A stretch of DNA of 33,679 bases from Burkholderiales bacterium (GTDB lineage: Bacteria > Pseudomonadota > Gammaproteobacteria > Burkholderiales > Burkholderiaceae_C): the NCBI GenBank assembly GCA_016213265.1, contig JACRBA010000136.1, forward strand, positions 1 through 33,679. Reading direction: 5' to 3'. How positions within the stretch are numbered: the stretch's first letter is position 1; the number at the start of each line of letters is the position of its first letter. Below are positions 1 to 7,932 of this stretch, in pieces. The position numbers were made by a program, and so were the translations under genes. The notes beneath the pieces are model-generated. The model was not told the DNA's origin and searched no databases. It saw nothing but the letters and a program-made list of their open reading frames with translations.

Positions 1-1886
1 GCGGCCGCCCCCAGGCCCTGGCTGCCCTCTTCCGGCGGCCAGGGCTCGCCACGCCGGCGCCAGCGTGCGGCCACCTGGCCCGCGGCGTGGCCGCCGCCCG
101 GCGTCGCCGCGCCGGCCGCCTCGCCCCCGGCCACGGCGACCGTACCCCCCTCGGCCAGGCCACCCGGCTGGGCGCGCAGCGTGGCCGAAGGCCGCTCGCC
201 GCGGGGCGCGAAGGGGTCGTGCGGATGCAGGTGCGGGTAGTCGGTGGGCGCCACCCAGGGCAGCGAATCGAGCGGCAGCCGGTAGCCCATGGGCGAATCG
301 CCCGGCACCAGGTACATGCGCTCGTCACGGAAGAACCAGGGCCCCGTCTCCCAGCGCCCCCCCGCCAGCGCGGGCGCCTGGGCCCGGCGCAGCGGCAGCA
401 CGTAGCCCACCTCGTGCTCCAGCCCTTGGGCGAACACGCGGCGCAGGCGGGCCCTCTCCAGCTCGTCGTCAAGCCGCGCGTCCAGCGGGTCCACGTTGAC
501 AGGCAGGCGACGCTCGCGCCAGAGGTAGTACCAGGTGTCCTCGTAGCCCGTCTGCACGTGGTCGGCCGGCAGGCCGAGGCGCTCGGTCAGGGCCAGGAGG
601 AACCGCTTGGCGTCGGCGCTGGTGTAGTGGTGCGGTGTGCGCTCGTCGGCGAACAGGCCGGGGTCGTGCCAGCAGGGCTGGCCGTCGGTGCGCCAGTAGA
701 TCGACAGCGCCCAGCGCGGCAGCTGCTCGCCGGGGTACCACTTGCCCTGGCCGAAGTGCAGGAAGCCGCCCTGGCCGTACTCGGAACGCAGGCGCTGCAC
801 CAGGTCCTGCGCGTAGACGCGCTTGGTGGGGCCCAGGGCGTCGGTGTTCCACTCCGCGCCGTCGCGGTCGTCCACCGCCACGAAGGTGGGCTCGCCGCCC
901 ATGGTCAGACGCACGTCGCCCGCCACCAGCGCGGCGTCCACCAGCTCGCCCAGCGCGAGCACGGACTGCCATTGCTCGTCGGTGTAGGGCTTGGTGACGC
1001 GCGGCGATTCCCAGATGCGGCTGACCGCCATCTCGTGGTGGAAGGCCACTTCGCACTCGTCCACCGCGCCGGTGATGGGCGCGGCGCTGGACGGCTGCGG
1101 CGAGCACGCCAGCGGGATGTGCCCTTCGCCGGCCATCAGCCCGGAGGTCGGGTCCAGGCCGATCCAGCCCGCCCCGGGCAGGTACACCTCGCACCAGGCG
1201 TGCAGGTCGGTGAAATCCACCTCGGTGCCGCTGGGGCCGTCGAGCGCTTTCACGTCGGGCGCCAGCTGGATGAGGTAGCCCGAGACGAAGCGTGCCGCCA
1301 AGCCCAGGTGGCGCAGCGTCTGCACCAGCAGCCAGCCGCTGTCGCGGCAGGAGCCGCTGCGCTGCACCAGCGTCTCCTCCGGCGTCTGCACGCCCGGCTC
1401 CAGCCGGATGAGGTAGCGGATCTCCTGCTGCAGCCGCTGGTTCAGGCCGACCAGGAAATCGATGGTGCGCGCGGGCTCGCGCGGGATGCTGGCGAGGAAG
1501 CTGGCGAAAGCCGGCGTGGGCGGCTCGACGGCCAGGTAGGGCGCCAGCTCGGCCGCCAGCGCGGGCTCGTAGATGAACGGGAACTGCTCGGCCCCCGGCT
1601 CGAGGAAAAAGTCGAACGGGTTGTAGACGGCCATCTCGGCCACCAGGTCCACGGTGACCTTGAACTCGCGCGTGCGCTCGGGGAAGACCAGCCGGGCCAG
1701 GTAGTTGGCGAACGGGTCCTGCTGCCAGTTGAGGAAGTGCTCCGCCGGCTCCACCCGCAGCGAGTACGACAGGATGGGCGTGCGGCAGTGCGGGGCCGGA
1801 CGCAGCCGCACCACCTGGGGCGACAACGCCACCAGCCTGTCGTAGCTGTAGTGCGTGACGTGCCTGAGTGCAACATGGATGCTCAT
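1..1886 (-). CDS. Transglutaminase-like / DUF2126 protein (C-terminus outside window)
   Basis: The reading frame is open from an ATG at 1886 to the window edge, giving about 628 residues; family members are usually near 1,100. Residues 1-290 are a bacterial transglutaminase N-terminal region plus core. The papain-like triad is visible as Cys180 (in GSCRDSG), His229 (in DLHAWCEVY) and Asp245 (in GLDPTSG). The DUF2126 part begins near residue 325 (RLTMGGEPTFVAVDD) and runs off the edge. The start codon overlaps the stop of the alpha-E gene as ATGA (1883-1886), so translation is probably coupled. Known for the family: these proteins travel with a circularly permuted ATP-grasp and an alpha-E protein and were predicted to take part in peptide or amide chemistry (Iyer and Aravind group). 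The real substrate is unknown. Because the triad is intact I infer an active thiol peptidase or amidase/transferase. No signal peptide is seen, so it is probably cytoplasmic. Confidence 0.9.
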   Translation of the reverse strand, partial: MSIHVALRHVTHYSYDRLVALSPQVVRLRPAPHCRTPILSYSLRVEPAEHFLNWQQDPFANYLARLVFPERTREFKVTVDLVAEMAVYNPFDFFLEPGAEQFPFIYEPALAAELAPYLAVEPPTPAFASFLASIPREPARTIDFLVGLNQRLQQEIRYLIRLEPGVQTPEETLVQRSGSCRDSGWLLVQTLRHLGLAARFVSGYLIQLAPDVKALDGPSGTEVDFTDLHAWCEVYLPGAGWIGLDPTSGLMAGEGHIPLACSPQPSSAAPITGAVDECEVAFHHEMAVSRIWESPRVTKPYTDEQWQSVLALGELVDAALVAGDVRLTMGGEPTFVAVDDRDGAEWNTDALGPTKRVYAQDLVQRLRSEYGQGGFLHFGQGKWYPGEQLPRWALSIYWRTDGQPCWHDPGLFADERTPHHYTSADAKRFLLALTERLGLPADHVQTGYEDTWYYLWRERRLPVNVDPLDARLDDELERARLRRVFAQGLEHEVGYVLPLRRAQAPALAGGRWETGPWFFRDERMYLVPGDSPMGYRLPLDSLPWVAPTDYPHLHPHDPFAPRGERPSATLRAQPGGLAEGGTVAVAGGEAAGAATPGGGHAAGQVAARWRRRGEPWPPEEGSQGLGAA

Positions 1887-2836
1887 GCGGCCACCAGGAA
1901 GTCGCGGCTGATGCCCAGGCCAAGGTCGCCGACGCGGTCGAGGAACTGGGTGAGGAAGGCGTGCAGGCCGGTGGCGAGGATCTCGTCGATGCGGCCGAAT
2001 TCGAGATCGGCCTGCAGCCGGCCGGCGCGGCGCAGGGTGTCGGCCGACTGTTCGTTGGCCACCAGCTTGAGGTGGGTGACGACCTCGTTCATGCAGGCCG
2101 CCAGCGAGCGCGGCATGTCGGGCCGCAGGATGAGCAGCTCGGCCACCTTCTCGGGCGTGATCACGTTGCGGTAGACCTTGCGGTAGACCTCGAAGCCGGA
2201 CACCGAGCGCAGCACCGCCGACCAGTGGTAGAAGTCGTACTCGCCCTCGCGCTGATCGGCCGCGCCGAAGAAGTCGCTTTGCAGGGCATGGAACTTCACG
2301 TCCAGCAGGCGCGCCGTGTTGTCGGCACGCTCCAGGAAGCTGCCGATTCGGATGAAGTGGAAGGCCTCGTCCTGCAGCATGGTGCCGGCGGTCACCCCGC
2401 GCGACAGGTGCGAGCGGAACTTCACCCACTCGAACAGCGCGGCCGGGTCGCGCTGCAGGCTGCCGTCGGCGGCCATGCGGGTGAACTCCAGCCAGGTCTG
2501 GTTGGTCGTCTCCCACACCTCGGTGGTGAGCGTGCCCCGCACGGCGCGGGCGTTCTCGCGCGCCGCGCGCAGGCAGCTGAGGATGGACGAGGGGTTGCGT
2601 TCGTCGCTGACCATGTAGCGCATGACCTGCCGCGGCTCGATGGCGCCGTAGCGGGTGCTGTAGTCGGCCGTGAGCTCGGAGATGCCGAGCACACCGGCCC
2701 AGCCCTGCTGCGCGACCAACGCGGACTGCGGCAGCAGCGCGGTCTGGTAGTTCACGTCCAGCATGCGGGCGGTGTTCTCGGCCCGCTCCATGTAGCGGGC
2801 CAACCAGAAGAGGTGGTCGGCGGTGCGTGACAGCAT
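1883..2836 (-). CDS. Alpha-E domain protein (DUF403)
   Basis: A 317-residue, mostly alpha-helical protein whose N-terminus (MLSRTADHLFWLARYMERAENTAR split over the first 24 residues) is the hallmark of the alpha-E/DUF403 family. It is full length for the family. A second ERADNTARLLDV-type motif occurs near residue 170, matching the first motif and suggesting an internal repeat of a helical unit. The family has no established enzymatic activity. It is nearly always encoded between the ATP-grasp and transglutaminase genes, as here, and is thought to be a scaffold or partner. The gene starts 22 bases after the ATP-grasp stop and its own stop overlaps the next start, so it is the middle gene of an operon. 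A GAGGG Shine-Dalgarno-like sequence precedes the ATG. Confidence 0.93.
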   Translation of the reverse strand: MLSRTADHLFWLARYMERAENTARMLDVNYQTALLPQSALVAQQGWAGVLGISELTADYSTRYGAIEPRQVMRYMVSDERNPSSILSCLRAARENARAVRGTLTTEVWETTNQTWLEFTRMAADGSLQRDPAALFEWVKFRSHLSRGVTAGTMLQDEAFHFIRIGSFLERADNTARLLDVKFHALQSDFFGAADQREGEYDFYHWSAVLRSVSGFEVYRKVYRNVITPEKVAELLILRPDMPRSLAACMNEVVTHLKLVANEQSADTLRRAGRLQADLEFGRIDEILATGLHAFLTQFLDRVGDLGLGISRDFLVAA

Positions 2837-2858
2837 GGGGTGCCCTCGGAAGATGGGA

Positions 2859-4349
2859 TCAGGCGCTCTGGCTCTGGCTCTGGCTCTGGCTCGGCGGGGC
2901 GACCAGGGCGGGGTCGTCCTCCAGCACCCAGGTGTCCTTGGTGCCGCCGCCCTGGCTGCTGTTGACCACCAGCGAGCCTTCCTTGAGCGCCACCCGCGTC
3001 AGGCCACCCGGCACCATCTGCACCTGCGTGCCCGAGAGCACGAAGGGCCGCAGGTCGATGTGGCGCGGCGCGATGCCGGTCTCCACGAAGGTGGGGCAGG
3101 TCGAGAGGCTCAGCGTGGGCTGGGCGATGTAGTTGGCCGGGTGGGCCAGCAGATGCTCGCGGAACGCCGCGATTTCCGCGCGGGACGCGGCGGGGCCGAC
3201 GAGCATGCCGTAGCCCCCCGCGCCATGCACCTCCTTGACCACCAGCTCGTCCAGGTGGGCCAGCACATGCTGCAGCGCCGCCGGTTCGCGGCACTGCCAG
3301 GTGGGCACGTTCTGCAGGATCGGCTGCTCGCCGAGGTAGAACTCGATCATCCGCGGTACGTAGGGGTAGATCGACTTGTCGTCGGCGATGCCGGTGCCGA
3401 TGGCATTGCTGAGCGTCACGTTGCCGGCCTTGTAGGCCTCCACCAGGCCGGCGCAGCCCAGGGTGGAGTCGGGCCGAAACACGCGCGGATCGAGGAAGTC
3501 GTCGTCGATCCGGCGGTAGATCACGTCCACCCGCTTGGGCCCCTGGGTGGTGCGCATGAAGACGAAGCGGTCCTTGACGAACAGGTCCTTGCCTTCCACC
3601 AGCTCCACGCCCATCTGCTGGGCCAGGAAGGCGTGCTCGAAGTAGGCCGAGTTGTACATGCCGGGGGTGAGCACCACCACGGTCGGGTCGTTCACGCCAC
3701 CGGGGGCCACGCTGCGCAGCGTCTCCAGCAGCAGGTCGGGATAGTGCGCCACGGGCGCCACCCGGTGCTCGCTGAACAGCTCGGGGGACAGCCGCATCAT
3801 CATCTTGCGGTCCTCGAGCATGTAGCTCACGCCGCTGGGCACGCGCAGGTTGTCCTCCAGCACGTAGTAGGTGCCGCTGCCGTCGGCGTTGGCGGCACGC
3901 ACGATGTCGATGCCGGCGATGTGCGAGTACACGTCCTGCGGCACCGTCACGCCCATCATCTCGGGGCGGAACTGCGCGTTGTGCAGCACCTGTTCGCTGG
4001 GCACGATGCCGGCCTTGAGAATCTCCTGGTCGTGGTAGACGTCGTGGATGAAGCGGTTGAGCGCGGTGACGCGCTGCTTCAGGCCACGCTCCATCTCGCG
4101 CCACTCGTGGGCCGGGATGATGCGGGGGATGAGGTCGAAGGGAATCAGCCGCTCGGTGCCCTCGCCGTCGTCCTTGTCGCCATACACGGCGAAGGTGATG
4201 CCCACGCGCCGGAAGATCACCTCGGCCTCCTCGCGGCGGCTGCGCATCATGTCGCGCGGCTGCTGGGCCAGCCAGCGGTCGTAGGTGCGGTAATGCGCGC
4301 GCACCGTGGTGCTGGTGGCGTGCATCTCGTCGAAGCTCGGTCGCGTCAT
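2859..4349 (-). CDS. Circularly permuted ATP-grasp protein (DUF404/DUF407)
   Basis: A 496-residue protein of the circularly permuted type 2 ATP-grasp family. Recognisable blocks are the N-terminal YRTYDRWL and RRVGITFAVYGD, then FDLIPRIIPAHEW, HNAQFRPEMMG, YYVLEDNLRVPSGVSYMLEDR and, late, VVKEVHGAGGYGMLVGP and TCPTFV. ATP-grasp enzymes join a carboxylate to an amine through an acyl-phosphate, so this is predicted to be an amide or peptide ligase; its substrate is not known. It is preceded by a good Shine-Dalgarno sequence (GGGAGGAG) and its ATG overlaps the comEC stop as ATGA. The C-terminus is unusual: a short Ser-Gln repeat encoded by a hexanucleotide repeat just before the stop, probably a disordered tail. 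The two downstream genes complete the conserved ATP-grasp / alpha-E / transglutaminase set. Confidence 0.92.
   Translation of the reverse strand: MTRPSFDEMHATSTTVRAHYRTYDRWLAQQPRDMMRSRREEAEVIFRRVGITFAVYGDKDDGEGTERLIPFDLIPRIIPAHEWREMERGLKQRVTALNRFIHDVYHDQEILKAGIVPSEQVLHNAQFRPEMMGVTVPQDVYSHIAGIDIVRAANADGSGTYYVLEDNLRVPSGVSYMLEDRKMMMRLSPELFSEHRVAPVAHYPDLLLETLRSVAPGGVNDPTVVVLTPGMYNSAYFEHAFLAQQMGVELVEGKDLFVKDRFVFMRTTQGPKRVDVIYRRIDDDFLDPRVFRPDSTLGCAGLVEAYKAGNVTLSNAIGTGIADDKSIYPYVPRMIEFYLGEQPILQNVPTWQCREPAALQHVLAHLDELVVKEVHGAGGYGMLVGPAASRAEIAAFREHLLAHPANYIAQPTLSLSTCPTFVETGIAPRHIDLRPFVLSGTQVQMVPGGLTRVALKEGSLVVNSSQGGGTKDTWVLEDDPALVAPPSQSQSQSQSA
2865..2891 (-). repeat. Hexanucleotide repeat encoding a Ser-Gln tail
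   Basis: Four consecutive AGCCAG units plus a final AGC (minus strand) encode SQSQSQSQS directly before the last Ala and stop of the ATP-grasp gene. The unit is six bases long, so slippage would change tail length by two residues without breaking the frame. Confidence 0.9.
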
Positions 4350-6862
4350 TCGGCTCTCCTCCCATGACGAATAGCAACAACCGCACCACCCTCGGGCGGC
4401 TCGGCGGAGGGGCGCCAGTGCCAGTAGCGCCGACGCACATCTCGGGTGCAGGTGGCACCATCATCGCTCCATACCCATGCACCGCAATGGTCCGTGCGCA
4501 CCACAGGGACACTGGCGCCGGCGTAGCGGGCCAGTACCATGGGGTGCGGGTGGCCGTAGCGGTTGCGGTAGCCGGCCTGCAGCACGGCGATGCGAGGCCG
4601 CACCGCCGCCAGCAAGTCGTCGCTGGACGAGGTGCGGCTGCCGTGGTGGGGCACCACCAGCACGTCCGCGCGCAGGCCGGCTGAGGCCTCGGCGGACGCG
4701 GCCAGCGCCTGCTCCTGTGCCGCCTCGATGTCGCTGGTGAGCAGGGCCGCCCGGCCGTCGCTGGCGACCACGCGCAGCACGCAGCTGCGCGCGTTGGAGC
4801 TGGCCTCGTACGGGGCGGCCGCCAGCCCGCCCGGTGGGGGATGCAGCACCTCGAAGCGCACGCCGTCCCAGGCCCACGACTGGCCCGCTGCGCATTCCCG
4901 GTGCGGCACCGGCTCGCCACCGGGCCCGCGCGCGGTGCGCAAGGGGTGGCCGGGCTCCAGGCTGCTGAGCACCTCGTCCACGGCCATGGCCTGCAGCACC
5001 GCGGCGGCGCCGCCGACATGGTCGGTGTCACGGTGGCTGAGCACCAGCCGGTCGATGCGGCACTCGCCCAGCGCGCGCATCAGCGGCAGCAGCACGCGCT
5101 CGCCGGCGTCGCTGTCCAGCCCATAGCGTGGCCCGGCATCGTGCAGCAGCAGAGGCTGTGCCGTGCGCACCAGCACGGCACTGCCCTGCCCCACGTCGGC
5201 CACCACGAGCTCGAACTGCCCGGCCGCCGGGCGCGGCACCGCCGGCCACAGCAGCGGCAGCAGCAGCGGCAGGCCCGCGAACCGGGCACGCCAGGGCAGC
5301 GGCAGCACGAGCAAGGCGCCGCCCGCCAGGCCCTGCGCCGCCGCCCAGGCCGGCGCGGCCGGCACCGTCCACACGGCCCAGGGCGCACTCGCTGCCGCCT
5401 GAAGGCCCAGCCACAGGGGCGCGAGCGCCCAGCCGGCCAGCGTCCAGGCGCCCGGCCACACCAGGCCGGCCAGGGCCAGCGGCGTGACCACCGCGGTGAC
5501 CCAGGGCACGGCCACGAGGTTGGCCACGAAGCCGACGAGCGAGATCTGCTCGAACATCACCAGCGTGAGCGGTGCCAGCGCCAGGGTGGCCACCACCTGC
5601 TGGTGCAGCCCCGCGCGCAGCCACGCCGCCCACCGGGCGCGCGGGCCGGCGGGGGCCTCGTCCGCCGCGGGGGCTGCCTGGCTGGCGATCAGCAGCGCCA
5701 CGGCGGTGAACGACAACCAGAAGCCGGGCTGCAACAGCGCCCACGGGTCCAGCGCCGCCACCATCGCCCCGGCCGCGGCGCACACCAGCAGGGGCGGCCA
5801 GCGCAGGCCCAGCCCCTGGATCAACGCGGTGCCGGCCAGCATCCCCACCGTGCGCTGCGCGGGCACGCCCCAGCCGGCCAGGGCGGCATAGCCGGCCGCC
5901 AGGGCCACACCGCCCCAGCGCGCTGCGGCCGGTGCCGGCCAGGCATGCACCAGGCGTCGGCTGCGCCGCCAGAGCCGGCCCACCACGCCCGCGGCGAGCC
6001 AGGCGAACAGCGTCACGTGCAGCCCGCTGATCGACATGAGGTGGGCGACGCCGGTCTGGCGGAACACCGCCCAGGCGGGCGCGTCGATGGCGGATTGGTC
6101 GCCCACCGCCAGCGCGGCCACCACGCCGGCGGCCACCGGGTCGGCCCCGTGCAGCAGGGCGGCGTCGCGCCAGCCCTGCCGCGCGGCGTCCAGGCGGTCG
6201 CGCGGGTGCCAGGCGCGTGGGCCGTCCAGAAGGGCCAGCTCACGCGGGGCCGAGGCGCGCACCTGGCCCGTGGCGCCGATGCCCTGCTCGAACAACCACA
6301 GCTCGGCGTCGAAGCCCTCAGGGTTGAGCACGCCGTGCGGCTGCTTCAGGCGCACCGGCAGCCGCCACCGCTCACCGGCGCGCGGCACGGGGCCGTCCAC
6401 GCCACCCGCCCCGTCGCGGCTGCGCGTCCAGCCCAGGCGCAGCCGCGCCGGCACCCGCAGCGCCTCACCGCCGGGGCGCTGCGCGGCCTCGGTGTCGAGC
6501 AGGAACACGCTGCCCTCCGGGCCGGGCTGGGGCAGGCCGACGACCCGGCCGGTGACCACCATGTCCACGCCTTCCAGCGCGGGGTCCAGTCGGTCGGCCA
6601 GGCGCAGCGCACCCCGCCAGCCCGCCAGCGCGAACGCCAGGGCCGCCGCAGCGACCACCAGCAGAAGACGCCGCGGCGTGCCGGGACGGCCCAGGCGCGA
6701 CGCGGCCAGGCCGAGCGCGGCCACGCCGGCCAGTGCGCCGTACGCACCGGTCGGCCATGCCTGCGCCTGCTGCAGCTGCAGCGCCGTCCCGGCCAGCCAT
6801 GCGGCAGCCAGGGCCGCCACCCAGCCGCCCGCGGCGCTGCTGTCGGCGCCTCCTCCCTGCAT
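4346..6862 (-). CDS. comEC: ComEC/Rec2 DNA-uptake channel protein
   Basis: An 838-residue protein of normal ComEC length. It starts with membrane segments and a DUF4131-like domain (to about residue 200). The Competence domain follows, with many hydrophobic helices and the motif HLMSISGLHVTLFAWLAAG near residue 275. The C-terminal third is a metallo-beta-lactamase-like domain, with VADVGQGSAVLV, the metal-site motif SHRDTDHVGG and VVPHHGSRTSSS. ComEC forms the inner-membrane pore that imports single-stranded DNA during natural transformation; the lactamase-like domain is proposed to degrade the other strand. All landmark motifs are intact. It is divergent from ridA across 50 bases and overlaps the ATP-grasp gene by ATGA, so the two may be co-transcribed. 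No strong ribosome site precedes the chosen ATG. Confidence 0.95.
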   Translation of the reverse strand: MQGGGADSSAAGGWVAALAAAWLAGTALQLQQAQAWPTGAYGALAGVAALGLAASRLGRPGTPRRLLLVVAAAALAFALAGWRGALRLADRLDPALEGVDMVVTGRVVGLPQPGPEGSVFLLDTEAAQRPGGEALRVPARLRLGWTRSRDGAGGVDGPVPRAGERWRLPVRLKQPHGVLNPEGFDAELWLFEQGIGATGQVRASAPRELALLDGPRAWHPRDRLDAARQGWRDAALLHGADPVAAGVVAALAVGDQSAIDAPAWAVFRQTGVAHLMSISGLHVTLFAWLAAGVVGRLWRRSRRLVHAWPAPAAARWGGVALAAGYAALAGWGVPAQRTVGMLAGTALIQGLGLRWPPLLVCAAAGAMVAALDPWALLQPGFWLSFTAVALLIASQAAPAADEAPAGPRARWAAWLRAGLHQQVVATLALAPLTLVMFEQISLVGFVANLVAVPWVTAVVTPLALAGLVWPGAWTLAGWALAPLWLGLQAAASAPWAVWTVPAAPAWAAAQGLAGGALLVLPLPWRARFAGLPLLLPLLWPAVPRPAAGQFELVVADVGQGSAVLVRTAQPLLLHDAGPRYGLDSDAGERVLLPLMRALGECRIDRLVLSHRDTDHVGGAAAVLQAMAVDEVLSSLEPGHPLRTARGPGGEPVPHRECAAGQSWAWDGVRFEVLHPPPGGLAAAPYEASSNARSCVLRVVASDGRAALLTSDIEAAQEQALAASAEASAGLRADVLVVPHHGSRTSSSDDLLAAVRPRIAVLQAGYRNRYGHPHPMVLARYAGASVPVVRTDHCGAWVWSDDGATCTRDVRRRYWHWRPSAEPPEGGAVVAIRHGRRAE

Positions 6863-6912
6863 GCCCCAGTGTAGGATGCCCGCCGATCGCGTTTTCCCCT
6901 CTGGAGCCCCGC

Positions 6913-7386
6913 ATGTCCTCGTCCTCCATCGCCGCCCGCCTGACCGAACTCGGCATCACGCTGCCGCCCGTGGCGGTGCCGGCGGCGGCCTATGTGCCGT
7001 TCGTGCAGACCGGTTCGCTGGTCTTTCTCTCGGGCCACATCGCCAAGAAGGACGGCAAGCCCTGGGTGGGCCAGCTCGGCCTGACCATGACCACCGAGGA
7101 AGGCCAGGCCGCCGCCCGCGCCATCGCCATCGACCTGATGGGCACGCTGCAGGCCGCCGCGGGCGGCGACCTCGACCGCGTGGCCCGCATCGTCAAGGTG
7201 ATGAGCCTGGTGAACTCCACGCCCACCTACACCGAGCAGCACCTGGTGACCAACGGCTGCTCCGAGCTGCTGGGCCAGGTGTTCGGCCCGCAGGCCGGCG
7301 CGCATGCGCGCAGCGCCTTCGGCGTGGCGCAGATCCCGCTGGGCGCCTGCGTCGAGATCGAGCTCATCGCAGAGCTCAAGGCCTGA
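6913..7386 (+). CDS. RidA/YjgF-family enamine-imine deaminase
   Basis: A 157-residue protein of the longer YjgF-like (YjgF_endoribonc) branch of the Rid family. It contains FVQTGSLVFLSGHIA near residues 30-44 and the C-terminal block HARSAFGVAQIPLGACVEIEL. Arg133 and Glu150 match the Arg and Glu that RidA uses to hydrolyse reactive 2-aminoacrylate-type intermediates from PLP enzymes to keto acids and ammonia, so activity is plausible. The ATG at 6913 was preferred because GGAG lies seven bases upstream and the protein then begins where relatives do; the frame itself is open further upstream. The stop is nine bases before dsbB, so the two are probably transcribed together. The protein is expected in the cytoplasm. 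Confidence 0.9.
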   Translation: MSSSSIAARLTELGITLPPVAVPAAAYVPFVQTGSLVFLSGHIAKKDGKPWVGQLGLTMTTEEGQAAARAIAIDLMGTLQAAAGGDLDRVARIVKVMSLVNSTPTYTEQHLVTNGCSELLGQVFGPQAGAHARSAFGVAQIPLGACVEIELIAELKA

Positions 7387-7395
7387 GCGTTCGCC

Positions 7396-7884
7396 GTGGC
7401 CGCCTCTCGTTCCTGGGACCGCCCGTCCACCTGGCTGGGCTTCGTGGCGCTGGCGTCCTTCGGGGGCGTCGGCCTGGCCCTGCTGTCGCAGTACCGGTTC
7501 GACATGCCGCCCTGCCCGTGGTGCACGCTGCAGCGCCTGATCTTCCTGGTCATCGGCGCGGTGGCCCTGCTGGCGCTGGCCCTCCGCCGTGCCGGGGCGC
7601 GGCGGGCGCTGGCTGCCGTCGGGCTGCTGCTGTCGCTATCGGGCGTGGCCGCCGCCCTGTGGCAGCACTTCGTGGCCGCCGCCAGCGACAGCTGCGCGCT
7701 GACCTTCGCCGACCGCCTGATGCAGGGCCTGGGGCTCTACGACGTGGCGCCATCGGTGTTCGTGCCCATGGCGTCCTGCGCTGACGCCGCCGTGGACCTG
7801 CTGGGCGTCCCGTACGCCTTCTGGAGCCTCGCGCTGTTCGTGATCGTGGGCGCTGCCTGCGCCCGGGCCGTGCAACGGTCCTGA
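7396..7884 (+). CDS. dsbB: Disulfide bond formation protein B
   Basis: A 162-residue inner-membrane protein with four predicted transmembrane helices. It carries both cysteine pairs required of DsbB: Cys40-Cys43 in PCPWCTLQR, which faces quinone, and Cys100-Cys128 in the second periplasmic loop. Arg47 after the CxxC matches the quinone-interacting Arg of E. coli DsbB. It reoxidises DsbA and passes electrons to ubiquinone. Translation must begin at GTG 7396, since no in-frame ATG lies before the first helix. It follows ridA by nine bases and precedes a ubiquinone-biosynthesis hydroxylase, which supplies the quinone it uses; that functional link is my inference. Confidence 0.95.
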   Translation: MAASRSWDRPSTWLGFVALASFGGVGLALLSQYRFDMPPCPWCTLQRLIFLVIGAVALLALALRRAGARRALAAVGLLLSLSGVAAALWQHFVAAASDSCALTFADRLMQGLGLYDVAPSVFVPMASCADAAVDLLGVPYAFWSLALFVIVGAACARAVQRS

Positions 7885-7932
7885 TCCGAATCAAGACGGC
7901 ACACGCGGGCGGTGCCGACACTGCGCGGCGTG

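Noticed and set aside
87-2174. Long open frame on the plus strand opposite the transglutaminase and alpha-E genes
   Set aside because: It is the antisense shadow of well-recognised minus-strand proteins; composition is His/Arg/Gln-rich without any known domain. High GC content keeps opposite frames open.
4841-6874. 677-codon plus-strand frame opposite comEC
   Set aside because: Low-complexity Arg/Gln/His/Ala-rich translation with no domain; comEC on the other strand has all its family motifs.
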